Shown: positions 24,139-40,890, counted from the stretch's first letter. The stretch is DNA of 64,000 nt from Pseudomonas sp. RIT409 (GCF_003052515.2 NZ_QARE02000017.1:62001-126000); one strand, 5' to 3'. Translations and numbers: made by a program. The notes: generated from the sequence alone by a model not told the origin.

Positions 24139-25460
24139 TCTTTTCTCCGCTGACGGGGGCTGGCGCGATCAAGCGCGGCCAGATGTTTGAGCTTCTCGCC
24201 GATCTTGAGCTCCAGGCCACGAGGGACCGGCTGGTAATACTGGCGCGGTTCCAGCGATTCGGGAAAATAGTCCTCGCCTGCGGCGTAGGCGTCCGGTTCG
24301 TCATGGGCATAGCGGTACTCTTCACCGTAGCCCAGTTGTTTCATCAGCTTGGTCGGGGCATTGCGCAGGTGCAGCGGCACCTCCAGCGAACCGAATTCGG
24401 CGGCCTCGCGCATGGCCGTCTTGAACGCCGTGTAGACCGCATTGCTTTTGGGCGCACAGGCCAGATAAACGATGGCTTGCGCCACGGCCAGTTCGCCTTC
24501 CGGACTGCCCAGCCGCTCCTGGACATCCCAGGCCGACATGCACAGCGGCAATGCCCGGGGGTCGGCGTTACCGATGTCTTCGCTGGCCATGCGCACCACC
24601 CGCCGCGCCAGGTACAGCGGGTCGCACCCGCCGTCGATCATCCGGGCGAACCAGTAAAGCGCCGCGTCGGGGTTGGAACCGCGGATGGACTTGTGCAGAG
24701 CCGAAATCTGATCGTAGAACGCCTCGCCGCCTTTATCGAAACGGCGACGGCTGTCGCCCAGCAGGCTGTGCAGCAACTGGGGATCGATTTCCGCGCCGTC
24801 CTCGGCCAGGTCCGCCGCGTTCTCCAGCAGGTTGAGCATTCGCCTGCCGTCACCGTCGGCTGCGGCCAGCAGCGTCGCGAACGCTTCGTCGCCGACCCTC
24901 AGGTGACGATTGCCCAGCCCACGCTCCTCGGTCAGGGCGCGGTCGACCAGCCGACGCAGCGCTGCTTCATCGAGGCTCTTGAGCACATAGACCCGCGCTC
25001 TGGAAAGCAGCGCGTTGTTCAATTCGAAGGAGGGGTTTTCGGTCGTGGCACCGATGAAGATCAGTGTGCCGTCTTCGACGTAAGGCAGAAACGCATCCTG
25101 CTGAGACTTATTGAAGCGATGCACTTCATCGACGAACAGAATGGTCCGGCGACCGTATTGCCCGGCCTGCTGCTTGGCGACCTCGACCGCCAGGCGGATT
25201 TCCTTGACCCCTGCCAGCACCGCCGAAACAGTCTCGAAGTGCGCGTCAGAGACTTTCGCCAGCAGCCGCGCCAGCGTGGTTTTGCCCACGCCAGGCGGCC
25301 CCCAGAAAATCATCGAATGCAGCGCGCCCTGCTCCAGCGCTTCGCGCAAGGGCTTGCCATGGGCGAGCAAGTGCTGTTGACCGACGTACTCATCCAGGTT
25401 GGTCGCCCGCAAACGGGCGGCCAAGGGCTGAGCAATCGGTTCGCTGCTGAACAGGTCCAT
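24135..25460 (-). CDS. rarA: Replication-associated recombination protein RarA (MgsA)
   Basis: An AAA+ ATPase of 441 residues with Walker [16 protein letters not shown] and Walker [17 protein letters not shown]. The C-terminal MgsA-type domain ([29 protein letters not shown]) makes the tetramer. RarA acts at stalled forks with RecA and SSB. I start at ATG 25460 (MDLF); a TTG one codon earlier is the alternative. It follows lolA closely and overlaps crcB. Confidence 0.95.
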
Positions 25461-25503
25461 CAATGACGCTCTTACCTTGTGTTCCTAAAAACGCTGCAGA
25501 CGC

Positions 25504-26127
25504 TCATTCCTGAATAACGTCAGCGCCTTTCGGGATCTGGAACTGGAATTTGCTCGCCGGGACGGGTTCGTTCGCCTTGACGCCCGTGAACAGGATATTG
25601 GTGCGCTGTCCGACGCTGTCGATCAATTGCATGTCGTTGATCATGCCGTTACGGAAGGACAAACGCAGGTTGTCGAACAGGGTGTCCTTGGATTTGGGCT
25701 TGAGCACGAAGTCGATCACACCCCCGGCCTCTTTGGCCGTGATGTCGAAGCTCTCGCTGATTTTCGACACATCGCCCGACAGCAGCAAGGCGGGCGTTTG
25801 GGTCAGGCGCTGGTCGAGGGTCTTGATGGTCACCTGCTCCAGATCCGGGTCCCACAACGAAACCTTCTTGCCATCGGAAACCATCAGTTGCTCTTGCGGC
25901 GCGTCGGTGTGCCAGTAAAACAGGCCCGGACGTTGCAAGGTCATTTCACCGGAGGTTTCCTGCAGTTGGGTCCCACCACCGTCGAGGGTCAATTGGGAAA
26001 AGCGCCCACTCAAGGTTTTCGAGTTTTCCAGCAGTTGGGTCAGACGCGCCACGTCCTTGCTGTCGGCGTGGGCGGTAGCAGCGGAAAAAGCCAGGGCAGA
26101 TACCAACATCATGCGGATAAGACGCAT
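25504..26127 (-). CDS. lolA: Outer-membrane lipoprotein carrier protein LolA
   Basis: The ATG at 26127 with GAGG upstream gives a 207-residue precursor starting MRLIRMM, equal in length to the P. aeruginosa protein as I recall it; a TTG seven codons earlier is not used. A signal peptide ends about AHA|DSKD. The mature protein has the half-barrel sequence with [19 protein letters not shown]. LolA ferries lipoproteins across the periplasm from LolCDE to LolB. Confidence 0.96.
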   Translation of the reverse strand: MRLIRMMLVSALAFSAATAHADSKDVARLTQLLENSKTLSGRFSQLTLDGGGTQLQETSGEMTLQRPGLFYWHTDAPQEQLMVSDGKKVSLWDPDLEQVTIKTLDQRLTQTPALLLSGDVSKISESFDITAKEAGGVIDFVLKPKSKDTLFDNLRLSFRNGMINDMQLIDSVGQRTNILFTGVKANEPVPASKFQFQIPKGADVIQE

Positions 26128-26204
26128 GGGAGTCCTCTTTGAGTTCAATTAACGCTGAATGGCGCCCTAGAGGCGCCACTCAGTCACTTGCGACACCCGC
26201 AGTG

Positions 26205-28613
26205 TCATTCACGCATGGGGGCAGGCGCAATCACTTCACGCGAGCCATTGGTGTTCATGGCGGTCACGACACCCGCCATTTCCATGGCTTCGATCATGCG
26301 CGCTGCGCGGTTGTAGCCGATTTTCAGCTTGCGCTGCACTGCGGAGATCGAGGCGCGACGGCTTTCAAGCACGAAATTGACCGCTTCGTCATACAGCGCA
26401 TCGGTCTCGGCATCATCGCCGTCGCCCCCCCCACCACCGCCGCCTTCGAAGCCACTGCCCGCCTCTTCGACGCCATTGAGGATGTCATCGTTGTACTGCG
26501 GCGTGCCCCGCAGCTTCCACGCCTCGACGACGCGGTGAACTTCGTCATCCGAAACGAAGGCCCCATGGACCCGGATCGGCAGGCTGGTGCCGGGCGGCAT
26601 GAAGAGCATGTCCCCGTGCCCCAGCAATTGCTCGGCGCCGCCCTGATCGATGATGGTCCGTGAGTCGATCTTGCTCGACACCTGGAACGCCATGCGGGTC
26701 GGGATGTTGGCCTTGATCAGGCCCGTGATCACGTCGACGGACGGGCGCTGGGTCGCCAGGATCAGGTGGATGCCGGCGGCGCGGGCTTTCTGGGCGATAC
26801 GGGCAATCAGCTCTTCGACCTTCTTGCCCACGATCATCATCATGTCGGCAAATTCGTCGACCACCACGACGATGGTCGGCAGCTTGGTCAGCAGTGGCGC
26901 TTCGTCGTGAATGCTTTCGCGGTGGTACAGCGGATCAGGAATCGGCGTACCGGCCTCTTCCGCTTCCTTGATCTTGTGGTTGAAGCCCGACAGGTTACGC
27001 ACCCCCATCTTGGCCATGAGCTTGTAGCGACGCTCCATCTCGGCCACCGACCAGCGCAGGGCATTGGCGGCGTCCTTCATGTCGGTCACCACCGGGCACA
27101 GCAAATGCGGGATGCCTTCGTAGATGGACAACTCGAGCATCTTGGGGTCGATCATGATCAGCTTGGCGTCTTCCGGGCCCGATTTGAACAGGATCGACAG
27201 GATCATCGCGTTCACGCCCACGGACTTACCGGAACCGGTCGTACCGGCCACCAGCAGGTGGGGCATCTTCGCCAGGTCGGTGATGATCGGCTTGCCGCCG
27301 ATGTCGTGACCGAGCGCCAGCGTGACGGGCGATTTGAAGTTGTCGTACTCCGGGGTCGACAGCACTTCGGAGAAACGCACGATCTGGCGATCTTCGTTTG
27401 GAATCTCGATACCGACGGTGGTCTTGCCCGGGATGACTTCGACCACGCGGACGCTGGTCACCGCCAGGGACCGCGCAAGGTCCTTGGCCAGGTTGGCAAT
27501 GCGGCTGACCTTCACGCCGGCCGCAGGCTGAATTTCGTAGCGCGTGATGACCGGGCCTGGATGGATCGAATCCACCGACACTTCGACGCCGAACTCCTTG
27601 AGCTTGATTTCCAGCAAATGGCCGACGGCGGCCAGCGACTCGGGTGAATAATTGAGCTGTTTCTTCTCGGCCGGGTCGAGGATCGAGATAGGCGGCAACG
27701 TGCCTTCCACCGCGCTGTCGACAAACAACGGGACCTGTTTCTCCTTCTGCACCCGTTTGCTCGGCTCTGGAGGCCTGGCAGGCGCCGGCGCGATGACGGC
27801 GGGAACGTGCTTTTCACGCGCACTCATGTGTTCGCTCAGCGCCTGCTCGCGCTCGATGATCCGCTCCTTGGCCTTGGCCTGCTCACGACGATCCGGCACG
27901 ACCGGTGCCACGACCTCGTCAACCCGCTGGTCGACCTCGCGAAGCTGCGCAACCATCTGCTTGCGCTCGTTGCGTTCAGCCCACCAGCGATTGATCGCAC
28001 CCTGGAACAACTCGAAGAGGTCCAGTGTGATCTTGCCTGTGGTGTCCATGACCTTGAACCACGACAAATCGGTGAAGACAGTCAGCCCGAACAGGAACAG
28101 CGCGATGAACAGCAGGGTGCTGCCCTGCACGTTCAACGCCCGCTTGGCCAGGTCGCCCAATACCTCTCCGAGCACCCCGCCAGCCGACCCCGGAAGGCCG
28201 GACATGGAATGGAAATGCAGATGCGCCAATGCCGCACCCGCCAAGATGAGAAACACCAGACCGATCATGCGCCAGGAGAACAGCCAGCCGCTCCACTGCC
28301 ACGGCTCATGCCGATGACGAAACACCTGGTAGGCCTTGACGCCCAGCAGGATAGGGAAAATGTAGGCAAAGTAGCCCAGCACCATGAACAGGATGTCGGC
28401 GGCGAACGCCCCGGCGCGACCTGCAGCGTTCTGCACCTGCAGCGAGCTGCTGGTATGGCTCCAGCCCGGGTCCGTCTGGTCGTACGTCAGCAACGCCATC
28501 ATCAGGTACAGGCACAAAAAGCCGAATGCGATCAGTGCACCTTCCTTGAGTCGGTAGTGCAAATGCTGCCGCCAGAGCGGAACGGGGCTGGGTGCTGCGG
28601 TGGATTTCTTCAA
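26205..28613 (-). CDS. ftsK: DNA translocase FtsK
   Basis: The 802-residue protein has four N-terminal membrane helices (about residues 25-185), a short linker, and the motor domain with Walker [16 protein letters not shown] and Walker [15 protein letters not shown]-terminal winged-helix gamma domain ([31 protein letters not shown]) reads the KOPS orientation. It segregates chromosome dimers by loading XerCD at dif at the septum. The start codon is TTG at 28613, an unusual start, supported by the conserved KKSTAAP opening I recall for related pseudomonads. A 438-base gap without a gene follows upstream. Confidence 0.96.
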   Translation of the reverse strand: MKKSTAAPSPVPLWRQHLHYRLKEGALIAFGFLCLYLMMALLTYDQTDPGWSHTSSSLQVQNAAGRAGAFAADILFMVLGYFAYIFPILLGVKAYQVFRHRHEPWQWSGWLFSWRMIGLVFLILAGAALAHLHFHSMSGLPGSAGGVLGEVLGDLAKRALNVQGSTLLFIALFLFGLTVFTDLSWFKVMDTTGKITLDLFELFQGAINRWWAERNERKQMVAQLREVDQRVDEVVAPVVPDRREQAKAKERIIEREQALSEHMSAREKHVPAVIAPAPARPPEPSKRVQKEKQVPLFVDSAVEGTLPPISILDPAEKKQLNYSPESLAAVGHLLEIKLKEFGVEVSVDSIHPGPVITRYEIQPAAGVKVSRIANLAKDLARSLAVTSVRVVEVIPGKTTVGIEIPNEDRQIVRFSEVLSTPEYDNFKSPVTLALGHDIGGKPIITDLAKMPHLLVAGTTGSGKSVGVNAMILSILFKSGPEDAKLIMIDPKMLELSIYEGIPHLLCPVVTDMKDAANALRWSVAEMERRYKLMAKMGVRNLSGFNHKIKEAEEAGTPIPDPLYHRESIHDEAPLLTKLPTIVVVVDEFADMMMIVGKKVEELIARIAQKARAAGIHLILATQRPSVDVITGLIKANIPTRMAFQVSSKIDSRTIIDQGGAEQLLGHGDMLFMPPGTSLPIRVHGAFVSDDEVHRVVEAWKLRGTPQYNDDILNGVEEAGSGFEGGGGGGGDGDDAETDALYDEAVNFVLESRRASISAVQRKLKIGYNRAARMIEAMEMAGVVTAMNTNGSREVIAPAPMRE

Positions 28614-29051
28614 AACGCTTCAATTCCTGCGCGGTGGCGCGAACATCTGATAGTTGACTACGTACGACTGCATCGACGAAAAAGTGCAGACCGGTCCCTG
28701 ACACACTTTGCGTGAACGCACGCTCGACAGGTCATTTGAAATGAGGTTGAACACCATCGGGCATTGTACGGATTTGCACGCTGCACGCCACGATAGTCTG
28801 GCGTGGACGGTGCCGATCTTCAAGCATCGATGGCATCGGATCGGTACAGTGCGCATTTTCTTTGCCGACAACAGCTTATGACATGTTTCTACCGGATTTC
28901 AGACCTGTCCCATGGCCATGACGCTCGTGAATGAGTCGAACCTGCCTTACAGTGGCTCAACGAGTGCCAGTCAACGGCCTGTGACCGCGATCCCGCCGCG
29001 TAGTTGCACGCTCTGGCACACTCCCCTCCCCTCTCGCAGAGCCGGAACCTC
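28614..29051. other. Gene-free interval between ftsK and aat
   Basis: About 438 bases without a credible ORF on either strand. In P. aeruginosa a thioredoxin reductase gene (trxB1) lies here between ftsK and aat; none is present, and I see no remnant. The region must hold the ftsK and aat promoters. CGATGGCATCGGATCG near 28827 is a mild repeat; no firm element was found. Confidence 0.7.
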
Positions 29052-29741
29052 ATGCTGACCTGGTTACAACGCGACACCCTGGACTTTCCGCCCCTGGAAA
29101 AAGCGATGCGCGAACCCAACGGTTTGCTGGCAGGCGGCGGCGATTTGTCGGCGGACCGCTTGATACGCGCCTATCGCCATGGCTGTTTTCCCTGGTACCA
29201 GCAGGGTCAGCCGATCCTCTGGTGGTCACCAGACCCTAGAACCGTGCTGTTTCCGAACGAGCTGCATGTCTCGCGCAGTCTGGGCAAGCTCTTGCGCCAA
29301 CAGCGCTATCAGGTGACGTTCGACCAGGACTTTTCGGCGGTCATTCGCGCCTGTGCCCAACCGCGCGCCTATGCCGATGGCACTTGGATCACAGGCGCGA
29401 TGGAGGCCGCGTATACGGAGCTCCACGCCCGCGGATTCGCTCACAGTGTCGAAGTCTGGGAAAACGGCGAACTGGTGGGAGGGCTGTATGGCCTGGCGAT
29501 GGGGCAACTGTTTTTCGGCGAGTCCATGTTCAGCCGCGCGGACAACGCCTCCAAAGTGGGGTTTGTGACGCTGGTGGAACACTTGAAGCGCTGGGGCTTC
29601 GTCCTGATCGACTGCCAGATGCCCACACGGCATCTGGAAAGCCTGGGCGCCCGCTCCATCCCGCGAAGCCTTTTCGCCGATTATCTGAAAAAACATCTGG
29701 ATCTCACACACTCTGCCGACTGGTTGCCTAGGCGAGTTTGA
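29052..29741 (+). CDS. aat: Leucyl/phenylalanyl-tRNA-protein transferase
   Basis: The 229-residue protein carries the Aat sequence [38 protein letters not shown] and further [20 protein letters not shown]. It transfers Leu or Phe from tRNA to N-terminal Arg or Lys of proteins, creating N-degrons that ClpS delivers to ClpAP; those genes are downstream at 31032-33694. The ATG at 29052 has only a weak site (CCGGAA). It is followed by bpt. Confidence 0.96.
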   Translation: MLTWLQRDTLDFPPLEKAMREPNGLLAGGGDLSADRLIRAYRHGCFPWYQQGQPILWWSPDPRTVLFPNELHVSRSLGKLLRQQRYQVTFDQDFSAVIRACAQPRAYADGTWITGAMEAAYTELHARGFAHSVEVWENGELVGGLYGLAMGQLFFGESMFSRADNASKVGFVTLVEHLKRWGFVLIDCQMPTRHLESLGARSIPRSLFADYLKKHLDLTHSADWLPRRV

Positions 29742-29786
29742 TTCCGCTGGCATACACTCTAGCTAACGTTTTCTCGAGGGTTGATC

Positions 29787-30494
29787 ATGACCGAGCTGGC
29801 GCGGCTTAAGTTTTATGCCACTCAACCCCACTCCTGCAGCTACCTGCCCGAGGAACAAGCCACCACGCTGTTTCTCGATCCCAGCCAGCCGATGGATGTT
29901 CAGGTCTACGCCGACCTTTCCGATATGGGGTTCCGTCGCAGTGGCGATCATCTTTATCGCCCGCACTGCCAGAATTGCAGCGCCTGCGTGCCTGCGCGCA
30001 TTCCGGTTGGTCTGTTCGTGCCCGATCGCCAGCAGAAACGTATCTTCAAGCGCAACGCCGATATCGAAGTCACCATCGCCAAGCCGCATTTCAGCGAAGA
30101 ATATTTCGACCTCTATCAGCGCTACATCGAGCAGCGTCATGCTGATGGTGATATGTACCCGCCCAGCCGGGAGCAGTTTTCCACTTTTCTGGTGCGCGAC
30201 CTGCCCTTCGCAAGGTTTTACGAGTTTCGCACAGAGGGGCGCCTGCTCGCCGTAGCGGTGACCGATCTGCTACCCAATGGCCTGTCCGCGGTCTACACCT
30301 TCTACGAACCCTCCGAAGAGCGCCGCAGCCTGGGACGGTACGCCATCCTTTGGCAGATAGCCGAAGCCGCTCGCTTGCAGCTGCACGCGGTGTACCTGGG
30401 TTATTGGATCAAAAACTGCAAAAAGATGAACTATAAGACGCAATATCGGCCCATCGAGCTGCTGACCAACCAAAGATGGGTCACTCTTTACTGA
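29787..30494 (+). CDS. bpt: Aspartate/glutamate leucyltransferase Bpt
   Basis: The 235-residue protein has [16 protein letters not shown] near the start, [14 protein letters not shown] in the middle and the C-terminal [22 protein letters not shown], the ATE/Bpt fold with its cysteine cluster. It adds Leu to N-terminal Asp or Glu, another entry to the ClpS N-degron pathway. Start ATG at 29787 with GAGGG upstream; MIM two residues earlier begins with TTG. It lies with aat and infA as in P. aeruginosa. Confidence 0.94.
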   Translation: MTELARLKFYATQPHSCSYLPEEQATTLFLDPSQPMDVQVYADLSDMGFRRSGDHLYRPHCQNCSACVPARIPVGLFVPDRQQKRIFKRNADIEVTIAKPHFSEEYFDLYQRYIEQRHADGDMYPPSREQFSTFLVRDLPFARFYEFRTEGRLLAVAVTDLLPNGLSAVYTFYEPSEERRSLGRYAILWQIAEAARLQLHAVYLGYWIKNCKKMNYKTQYRPIELLTNQRWVTLY

Positions 30495-30595
30495 ATCCCT
30501 TGGCTTGATCACTCATTTTCGGGCACAATGCAGCCCGCTTTTGCTCGGCTGCCGTTTGCACCGGGCCATTCATTGGATACCGAGGGCTTTACTGC

Positions 30596-30814
30596 ATGTC
30601 GAAAGAAGACAGCTTCGAAATGGAAGGCACTGTCGTCGACACCCTGCCCAACACCATGTTCCGTGTGGAGTTGGAAAATGGGCACGTCGTAACCGCGCAC
30701 ATCTCCGGCAAGATGCGCAAGAATTACATCCGTATTCTGACCGGCGACAAGGTCCGCGTTGAATTGACGCCGTATGACCTGAGCAAAGGACGCATCACTT
30801 ACCGCGCCCGCTAA
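30596..30814 (+). CDS. infA: Translation initiation factor IF-1
   Basis: A 72-residue S1/OB-fold protein ([24 protein letters not shown]...), identical in length to other IF-1 proteins. It occupies the ribosomal A site during initiation. GAGGG precedes the ATG. An intrinsic terminator follows at 30827-30855. Confidence 0.98.
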
Positions 30815-30826
30815 CAGGCTACGACG

Positions 30827-30855
30827 AAAACGCCCGGCACATGCCGGGCGTTTTT
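30827..30855 (+). terminator. infA terminator
   Basis: CGCCCGGC (30831-30838) pairs with GCCGGGCG (30843-30850), loop ACAT, preceded by AAAA and followed by TTTTT. Confidence 0.9.
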
Positions 30856-30886
30856 GTTTGTCCACAATTTGTAAGCAGCTACGCAT

Positions 30887-30975
30887 TGTAGGAGCGCGTT
30901 TGCCCGCGATTGCGGTTTATCGGGTAAATATTCCGTCGCTGACACACCGCAATCGCGGGCAAGCGCGCTCCTACG
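30887..30975. repeat. REP doublet (inverted pair)
   Basis: TGTAGGAGCGCGTTTGCC with its extension CGCGATTGCGGT (30887-30916) is answered by its reverse complement at 30946-30974 with one mismatch, separated by 29 bases. This GTAGGAGCG head is the Pseudomonas REP family; paired REPs are mobilised by RAYT transposases. A second doublet lies at 43541-43704. Confidence 0.88.
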
Positions 30976-30985
30976 GCAGTTAAAG

Positions 30986-31012
30986 AAAAAAGGCGCCAAT
31001 TGGCGCCTTTTT
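30986..31012. terminator. Bidirectional terminator between infA and clpA
   Basis: A perfect palindrome around GGCGCCAATTGGCGCC with A and T runs on each side ends clpA (minus) and backs up the infA terminator. Confidence 0.85.
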
Positions 31013-31031
31013 GCTTTGTAGCAGCGAAACG

Positions 31032-33302
31032 TCAGGCCAATTCCGCCGTGGTCTCGTACTCGAACGTTATCTCGCCATCCTTGAAGTCGACGTGAACCAC
31101 GCCGCCATGTTCGGACAACTCGCCGAAGAGAATCTCCTCGGCAAGAGGACGCTTGATCTTGTCCTGAATGAGGCGCGCCATCGGGCGAGCACCCATTTGC
31201 GCATCGTAGCCGCCCTCCGCCAGCCAACTGCGCGCTGCGTCGGAGACTTCCAGTTGAACACGCTTGTCTTCCAGTTGCGCCTGAAGCTCGGTGAGGAACT
31301 TGTCCACCACGCTCTTGATGACTTCGTGGCTGAGGCGACCGAATTGAATGATGGTGTCCAGACGGTTACGGAACTCTGGCGTGAAGCTCTTCTTGATGAC
31401 TTCCATCGCATCGGACGAGTGGTCCTGATGGGTGAAGCCGATCGAAGCACGTGCCGCGGTTTCCGCGCCCGCATTGGTGGTCATGATAATGATCACGTTG
31501 CGGAAGTCCGCCTTGCGACCGTTGTTGTCGGTGAGCGTCCCATGGTCCATGACCTGCAGCAGCAGATTGAAGACTTCTGGATGCGCCTTCTCGATTTCGT
31601 CGAGCAACAGCACGCAATGCGGCTGCTTGGTGATCGCTTCGGTCAACAGACCGCCCTGATCGAAGCCGACATACCCCGGCGGCGCACCGATCAGACGCGA
31701 TACGGTATGACGCTCCATGTATTCGGACATGTCGAAACGGACCAGCTCGATCCCCAACGCCTTGGCCAACTGACGCGCCGCTTCGGTCTTCCCGACGCCG
31801 GTCGGACCGGCGAAAAGGAACGAACCCACCGGCTTGTCAGGCGATTTCAATCCGGCGCGAGACAGTTTGATCGCGGTGGACAGTGAATCGATAGCCGCAT
31901 CCTGACCAAATACCGTCAGCTTGAGATCGCGCTCCAGGTTGCGCAGCAATTCCTTGTCGGAACTGTTGACGTGTTTTGGAGGAATGCGCGCAATCTTGGC
32001 CACGATGTCTTCAACCTGAGGCACGTCGATCCGCTTCACGCGCAGATCGGCCGGTTGCAGGCGCTGGAAAGCACCCGCCTCGTCGATGACATCGATGGCC
32101 TTGTCCGGCATGTGGCGGTCGTTGATGTAGCGCGAAGCCAGCTCAGCGGCGGCGCGCAGCGCCTCATCGCTGTACTCGATATTGTGATGCTGCTCGAATC
32201 GACCCTTGAGGCCGCGCAGGATGCCGATGGTGTCCTCGACGGAAGGCTCGGTGACGTCGACTTTCTGGAAGCGCCGCGCCAATGCACGGTCTTTTTCGAA
32301 GATGCCGCGGAACTCCTGGAACGTGGTCGAGCCGATGCACCGGATATCACCGGAGGACAGCAAGGGTTTGAGCAGGTTGGACGCGTCCATGACGCCGCCA
32401 GAAGCCGCACCTGCGCCGATGATGGTGTGGATTTCATCGATGAACAGGATCGCGTGGGGGCGCTTTTTCAATTCCCCGAGCAGTGCTTTGAAGCGCTTCT
32501 CGAAATCACCCCGGTACTTGGTGCCAGCCAACAGCGCGCCAAGGTCCAGCGAGTAAACGACACTGCTGGCCAGCAGATCGGGGACCTGATTGTCCACGAT
32601 GCGCTTGGCGAGCCCCTCGGCGATGGCGGTTTTACCGACGCCGGCTTCACCGACCAGTAGCGGGTTGTTCTTGCGACGACGCGCGAGGATTTGAGCGACA
32701 CGCTCGACTTCCAGCTCGCGACCGACAAGAGGATCGATACGGCCCTGCCGGGCCAGCTCGTTCAGGTTGCTGGCATAGGCATCCAGAGGATTGCCCGAAG
32801 AAGAAGACTCGCCGCCCTCGTCGTCCTGCATATCTTGTTCACCTTCAGAGTGATCGCCATGCCCGGGCACCTTGGAGATGCCGTGGGCGATATAGTTGAC
32901 GACATCGATGCGAGCAACGCTTTGCTGCTTGAGCAGAAACACCGCCTGGCTCTCCTGCTCACTGAAGATCGCCACCAGCACGTTTGCGCCAGTGACTTCA
33001 CGCTTGCCGGAGCTCTGCACATGAAACACGGCACGCTGCAGGACGCGCTGGAAGCCCAGGGTAGGTTGGGTCTCGCGATCCTCATCATGGACAGGGATCA
33101 GCGGCGTGGTGGAGTCGATGAACTCCTGAAGGTCGTGTTTGAGTTTGTCGAGGTTCGCGCCGCAGGCACGCAGTACAGTGGCGGCAGCCTCATTGTCCAA
33201 TAAGGCCAGCAGAAGGTGCTCGACGGTCATGAATTCATGACGTTTGGAGCGGGCCTCCTTGAAAGCCAGATTGAGGGTGACTTCGAGCTCACGGTTTAAC
33301 AT
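31032..33302 (-). CDS. clpA: ATP-dependent Clp protease ATPase subunit ClpA
   Basis: The 756-residue unfoldase has the N-terminal repeat domain that receives ClpS ([17 protein letters not shown]), then two AAA+ modules with Walker [16 protein letters not shown] and [18 protein letters not shown]. The C-terminal IGF-like loop that docks ClpP is expected. It unfolds N-degron and ssrA-tagged proteins. A 29-bp gap separates it from clpS, with which it forms an operon. Confidence 0.98.
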   Translation of the reverse strand: MLNRELEVTLNLAFKEARSKRHEFMTVEHLLLALLDNEAAATVLRACGANLDKLKHDLQEFIDSTTPLIPVHDEDRETQPTLGFQRVLQRAVFHVQSSGKREVTGANVLVAIFSEQESQAVFLLKQQSVARIDVVNYIAHGISKVPGHGDHSEGEQDMQDDEGGESSSSGNPLDAYASNLNELARQGRIDPLVGRELEVERVAQILARRRKNNPLLVGEAGVGKTAIAEGLAKRIVDNQVPDLLASSVVYSLDLGALLAGTKYRGDFEKRFKALLGELKKRPHAILFIDEIHTIIGAGAASGGVMDASNLLKPLLSSGDIRCIGSTTFQEFRGIFEKDRALARRFQKVDVTEPSVEDTIGILRGLKGRFEQHHNIEYSDEALRAAAELASRYINDRHMPDKAIDVIDEAGAFQRLQPADLRVKRIDVPQVEDIVAKIARIPPKHVNSSDKELLRNLERDLKLTVFGQDAAIDSLSTAIKLSRAGLKSPDKPVGSFLFAGPTGVGKTEAARQLAKALGIELVRFDMSEYMERHTVSRLIGAPPGYVGFDQGGLLTEAITKQPHCVLLLDEIEKAHPEVFNLLLQVMDHGTLTDNNGRKADFRNVIIIMTTNAGAETAARASIGFTHQDHSSDAMEVIKKSFTPEFRNRLDTIIQFGRLSHEVIKSVVDKFLTELQAQLEDKRVQLEVSDAARSWLAEGGYDAQMGARPMARLIQDKIKRPLAEEILFGELSEHGGVVHVDFKDGEITFEYETTAELA

Positions 33303-33331
33303 AGCTTCACCTCTTACCCAAGTGTCCGGCG

Positions 33332-33694
33332 TTAACCGTCCTTCTCGATTTCACAGAGTAGCGGATGCTGGCTTTCCCTGGCGTATTGGTTGACCTGCAT
33401 TGCCTTGGTCTCGGCGATGTCGCGGGTAAACAATCCGCACACTGCCCGTCCCTCTGTATGGACGGCCAGCATGACCTTGGTCGCCAGCTCACGATTCAGG
33501 TTGAAAAACACCTCGAGCACTTCGACCACGAAATCCATCGGGGTGTAGTCGTCGTTGAACAAAACCACCTTGTACATCGGCGGCACCTGCAATATCGGCT
33601 TGGCTTCCTGCACCGCGATGCCCGCCGCCTCGTCGTCGTGGGGCTGCGAGTCATCCTGATTGAATGTTAGTCGAATCTTGCTCATTGCATGCAT
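33332..33694 (-). CDS. clpS: ClpS adaptor protein
   Basis: The 120-residue adaptor contains [27 protein letters not shown] and [20 protein letters not shown], the conserved N-degron pocket of ClpS. It recognises N-terminal Leu, Phe, Tyr and Trp and delivers them to ClpA. The start MHAMSK matches the P. aeruginosa length. With aat and bpt nearby, the N-degron pathway is gathered in one locus. Confidence 0.97.
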   Translation of the reverse strand: MHAMSKIRLTFNQDDSQPHDDEAAGIAVQEAKPILQVPPMYKVVLFNDDYTPMDFVVEVLEVFFNLNRELATKVMLAVHTEGRAVCGLFTRDIAETKAMQVNQYARESQHPLLCEIEKDG

Positions 33695-33916
33695 GGTAAA
33701 GAAGGTTCGCTGGGGCCGAAATTAAATAGATTGGTCATGATCATGCACGTTATCGATTGGACTGCCACATGAGCTTGACTAACGGCTAAACGGTGTTACA
33801 AACAATAGAACCCACATTGGGTAAAAAGGGTCCGCGCAGTCAACCAAAATTTTTTAGGTCCGGCGGATGAGAGGTGATGATACTCCCATCGGAGTCCTTT
33901 GCAGAGGGATGTGACT

Positions 33917-34186
33917 ATGCTAAGCGGTAAGGTCAAGTGGTTTAACAACGCCAAGGGGTATGGCTTCATCGTTGAAGACGGCAAGTCCGAGGACCTGTTC
34001 GCTCACTACTCGGCTATCATTATGGACGGTTATAGGACACTCAAAGCCGGGCAGCCGGTCAGTTTCAATATCGTCCAGGGGCCGAAGGGCCTGCATGCCG
34101 TCAATATCAGCACTCAAGTCGTCGCGACCAAAGAACCCACCCCTGTACACGACATGCACCAGGAACACAGCAAAGATCACGCCTGA
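33917..34186 (+). CDS. cspD: Cold-shock-like protein CspD
   Basis: The 89-residue protein has a cold-shock domain with RNP1 KGYGFIV and RNP2-like DLFAHYSAI, plus a short acidic C-terminal tail. CspD-type proteins inhibit replication initiation in stationary phase. The ATG at 33917 starts MLSGKVKWFN; six upstream in-frame codons are ignored. It is divergent from clpS, the conserved arrangement, so the shared 222-bp region should hold both promoters. Confidence 0.94.
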   Translation: MLSGKVKWFNNAKGYGFIVEDGKSEDLFAHYSAIIMDGYRTLKAGQPVSFNIVQGPKGLHAVNISTQVVATKEPTPVHDMHQEHSKDHA

Positions 34187-36992
<2,806 letters not shown>

Positions 36993-37082
36993 GGTCGTCA
37001 CGCTCCACACGAACCCCGGCCTCGCGCCGGGGTTCGTGCTTCTGGATTAGCTCACCCCCTTCGCCGTGAAAGGACGCATCGA

Positions 37083-37523
37083 ATGACCTGGCAACCCCAC
37101 ATCACTGTCGCGACCATCGTCGAGGATGACGGTCGCTTCCTGTTCGTCGAAGAATCGAAGAACGGCAAATACGTGCTCAATCAGCCCGCGGGTCACCTTG
37201 AGCCTGCCGAAACCTTGCGTGAGGCCGCCATCCGCGAAACGCTGGAAGAAACCGGTTGGGATGTCGAACTGACCGGCGTAGTCGGCATTTACCTGTACAC
37301 CGCACCGAGCAATGGCGTCACCTACCAGCGTGTCTGCTTCGCCGCGCGGGCCACCCGCCACCACCCGGACCGCCCACTGGACACCGGCATCGTCGCAGCA
37401 CACTGGCTCACTCGTGACGAACTGGCCGCTCAACCTGAACGCTGGCGCAGCCATCTGGTACTGGAATGCCTGGATGACTACCTCACCGGCCCGGTCCACA
37501 GCCTGGACGTGGTGCGCAACTGA
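37083..37523 (+). CDS. NUDIX hydrolase (NudJ-like)
   Basis: A 146-residue protein with the Nudix box GHLEPAETLREAAIRETLEETGWDV at residues about 38-60. NudJ-type members dephosphorylate thiamine or isoprenoid diphosphates and NTPs; the substrate here is not deducible. It lies between idh and mnmA, as in P. aeruginosa. Confidence 0.9.
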   Translation: MTWQPHITVATIVEDDGRFLFVEESKNGKYVLNQPAGHLEPAETLREAAIRETLEETGWDVELTGVVGIYLYTAPSNGVTYQRVCFAARATRHHPDRPLDTGIVAAHWLTRDELAAQPERWRSHLVLECLDDYLTGPVHSLDVVRN

Positions 37524-37554
37524 ATAGCTTTTAGCCTTGGCGCTGACTCCCTGA

Positions 37555-37560
37555 TAGAAT
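37555..37560 (+). promoter_or_regulatory. Candidate mnmA promoter
   Basis: -10 box TAGAAT (37555-37560) with a possible -35 TTAGCC 18 bases upstream, 33 bases before the mnmA ATG. Confidence 0.4.
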
Positions 37561-37593
37561 CGCGTCCTTTTCCAGACGACTCACCGAAACCCT

Positions 37594-38723
37594 ATGTCTG
37601 ATTCAGCCTTTTCCAAACCAGAAAAGAAACGCGTCATCGTCGGCATGTCCGGCGGCGTGGATTCTTCGGTCTCCGCCCTTCTGCTCATGGAGCAGGGGTA
37701 TCAGGTGGAAGGCCTGTTCATGAAGAACTGGGAAGAAGACGATGGAACGGAATATTGCACCGCCATGGACGACCTGGCGGATGCCCAGGCCGTGTGCGAC
37801 CGCATCGGCATCAAGCTGCACACGGTAAACTTCGCTGCGGAATACTGGGATAACGTCTTCGAGCACTTCCTCGAGGAGTACAAGGCCGGCCGTACGCCAA
37901 ACCCGGACATCCTGTGCAACCGTGAGATCAAGTTCAAAGCGTTCCTCGATTACGCCTTCATGCTGGGTGCAGATCTGATCGCCACCGGCCACTACGTGCG
38001 CCGTCGGGACATCGATGGCCGCACCGAATTGCTCAAGGGCCTGGACCCGAACAAGGACCAGAGTTATTTCTTGCATGCCGTCGCGGGCGAACAGATTGCC
38101 AAGACCCTGTTCCCGGTCGGCGAGCTGGAAAAGCCTGAAGTGCGCGCCATTGCCGAGAAATACGCATTGGCAACCGCCAAGAAGAAAGACTCCACCGGCA
38201 TCTGCTTCATTGGCGAGCGCCGCTTCACCGACTTCCTCAAGCAATACCTGCCCGCACAACCGGGCGAGATCAAAACCACCGAGGGCGAGGTTATCGGCCG
38301 CCACGCCGGCCTGATGTACCACACCATCGGGCAGCGTCAGGGGCTGGGGATCGGCGGTCTCAAGGACGCCGGCGACGAGCCGTGGTACGTACTCGAGAAA
38401 GACCTGGCCCACAACGTGCTGATCGTCGGCCAGGGCAACGAGCACCCCCGGCTGTTCTCACGCGCCCTGCTCGCTTCGGAAATCTACTGGGTCAACCCTG
38501 TGGACCTGAGCACACCGCGCCACCTGACCGCCAAGGTCCGTTACCGTCAGGCCGACCAGCGCTGCACGCTCGAGCGTACCGAGTCCGGGTACCGCGCTGT
38601 TTTCGACGAGCCGCAACGGGCCGTCACGCCTGGTCAGTCGGTGGTGTTTTATGACGGTGAAGTCTGCCTGGGTGGCGGCGTCATCGAAGCGGCAGAACCC
38701 TGGTACAGCAAGGACACGCATTG

Positions 38724-38724
<1 letters not shown>
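37594..38724 (+). CDS. mnmA: tRNA-specific 2-thiouridylase MnmA
   Basis: The 376-residue protein has the PP-loop GMSGGVDSS (residues 17-25), the catalytic [12 protein letters not shown] cysteine near residue 108 and [10 protein letters not shown] with the persulfide cysteine near residue 204. It thiolates U34 of tRNA-Glu, -Gln and -Lys using ATP and sulfur from TusE, so it works with the tusDCBE genes at 17487-18874. Stop and hflD start share a base (TGATG). Confidence 0.98.
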
Positions 38725-40848
<2,124 letters not shown>

Positions 40849-40866
40849 CCCAAGGCCGCCGCTCTG

Positions 40867-40890
40867 ACGCCCGGCCAAGCCGGGCGTTTT
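40867..40890 (+). terminator. purB terminator
   Basis: ACGCCCGGC (40867-40875) pairs with GCCGGGCGT (40879-40887) with a CAA loop and TTT. Confidence 0.85.

Noticed and set aside
37003-37082. Strong terminator after idh
   Set aside because: The GC stem 37010-37036 is real but has no T-run; kept only as a note in the idh entry.
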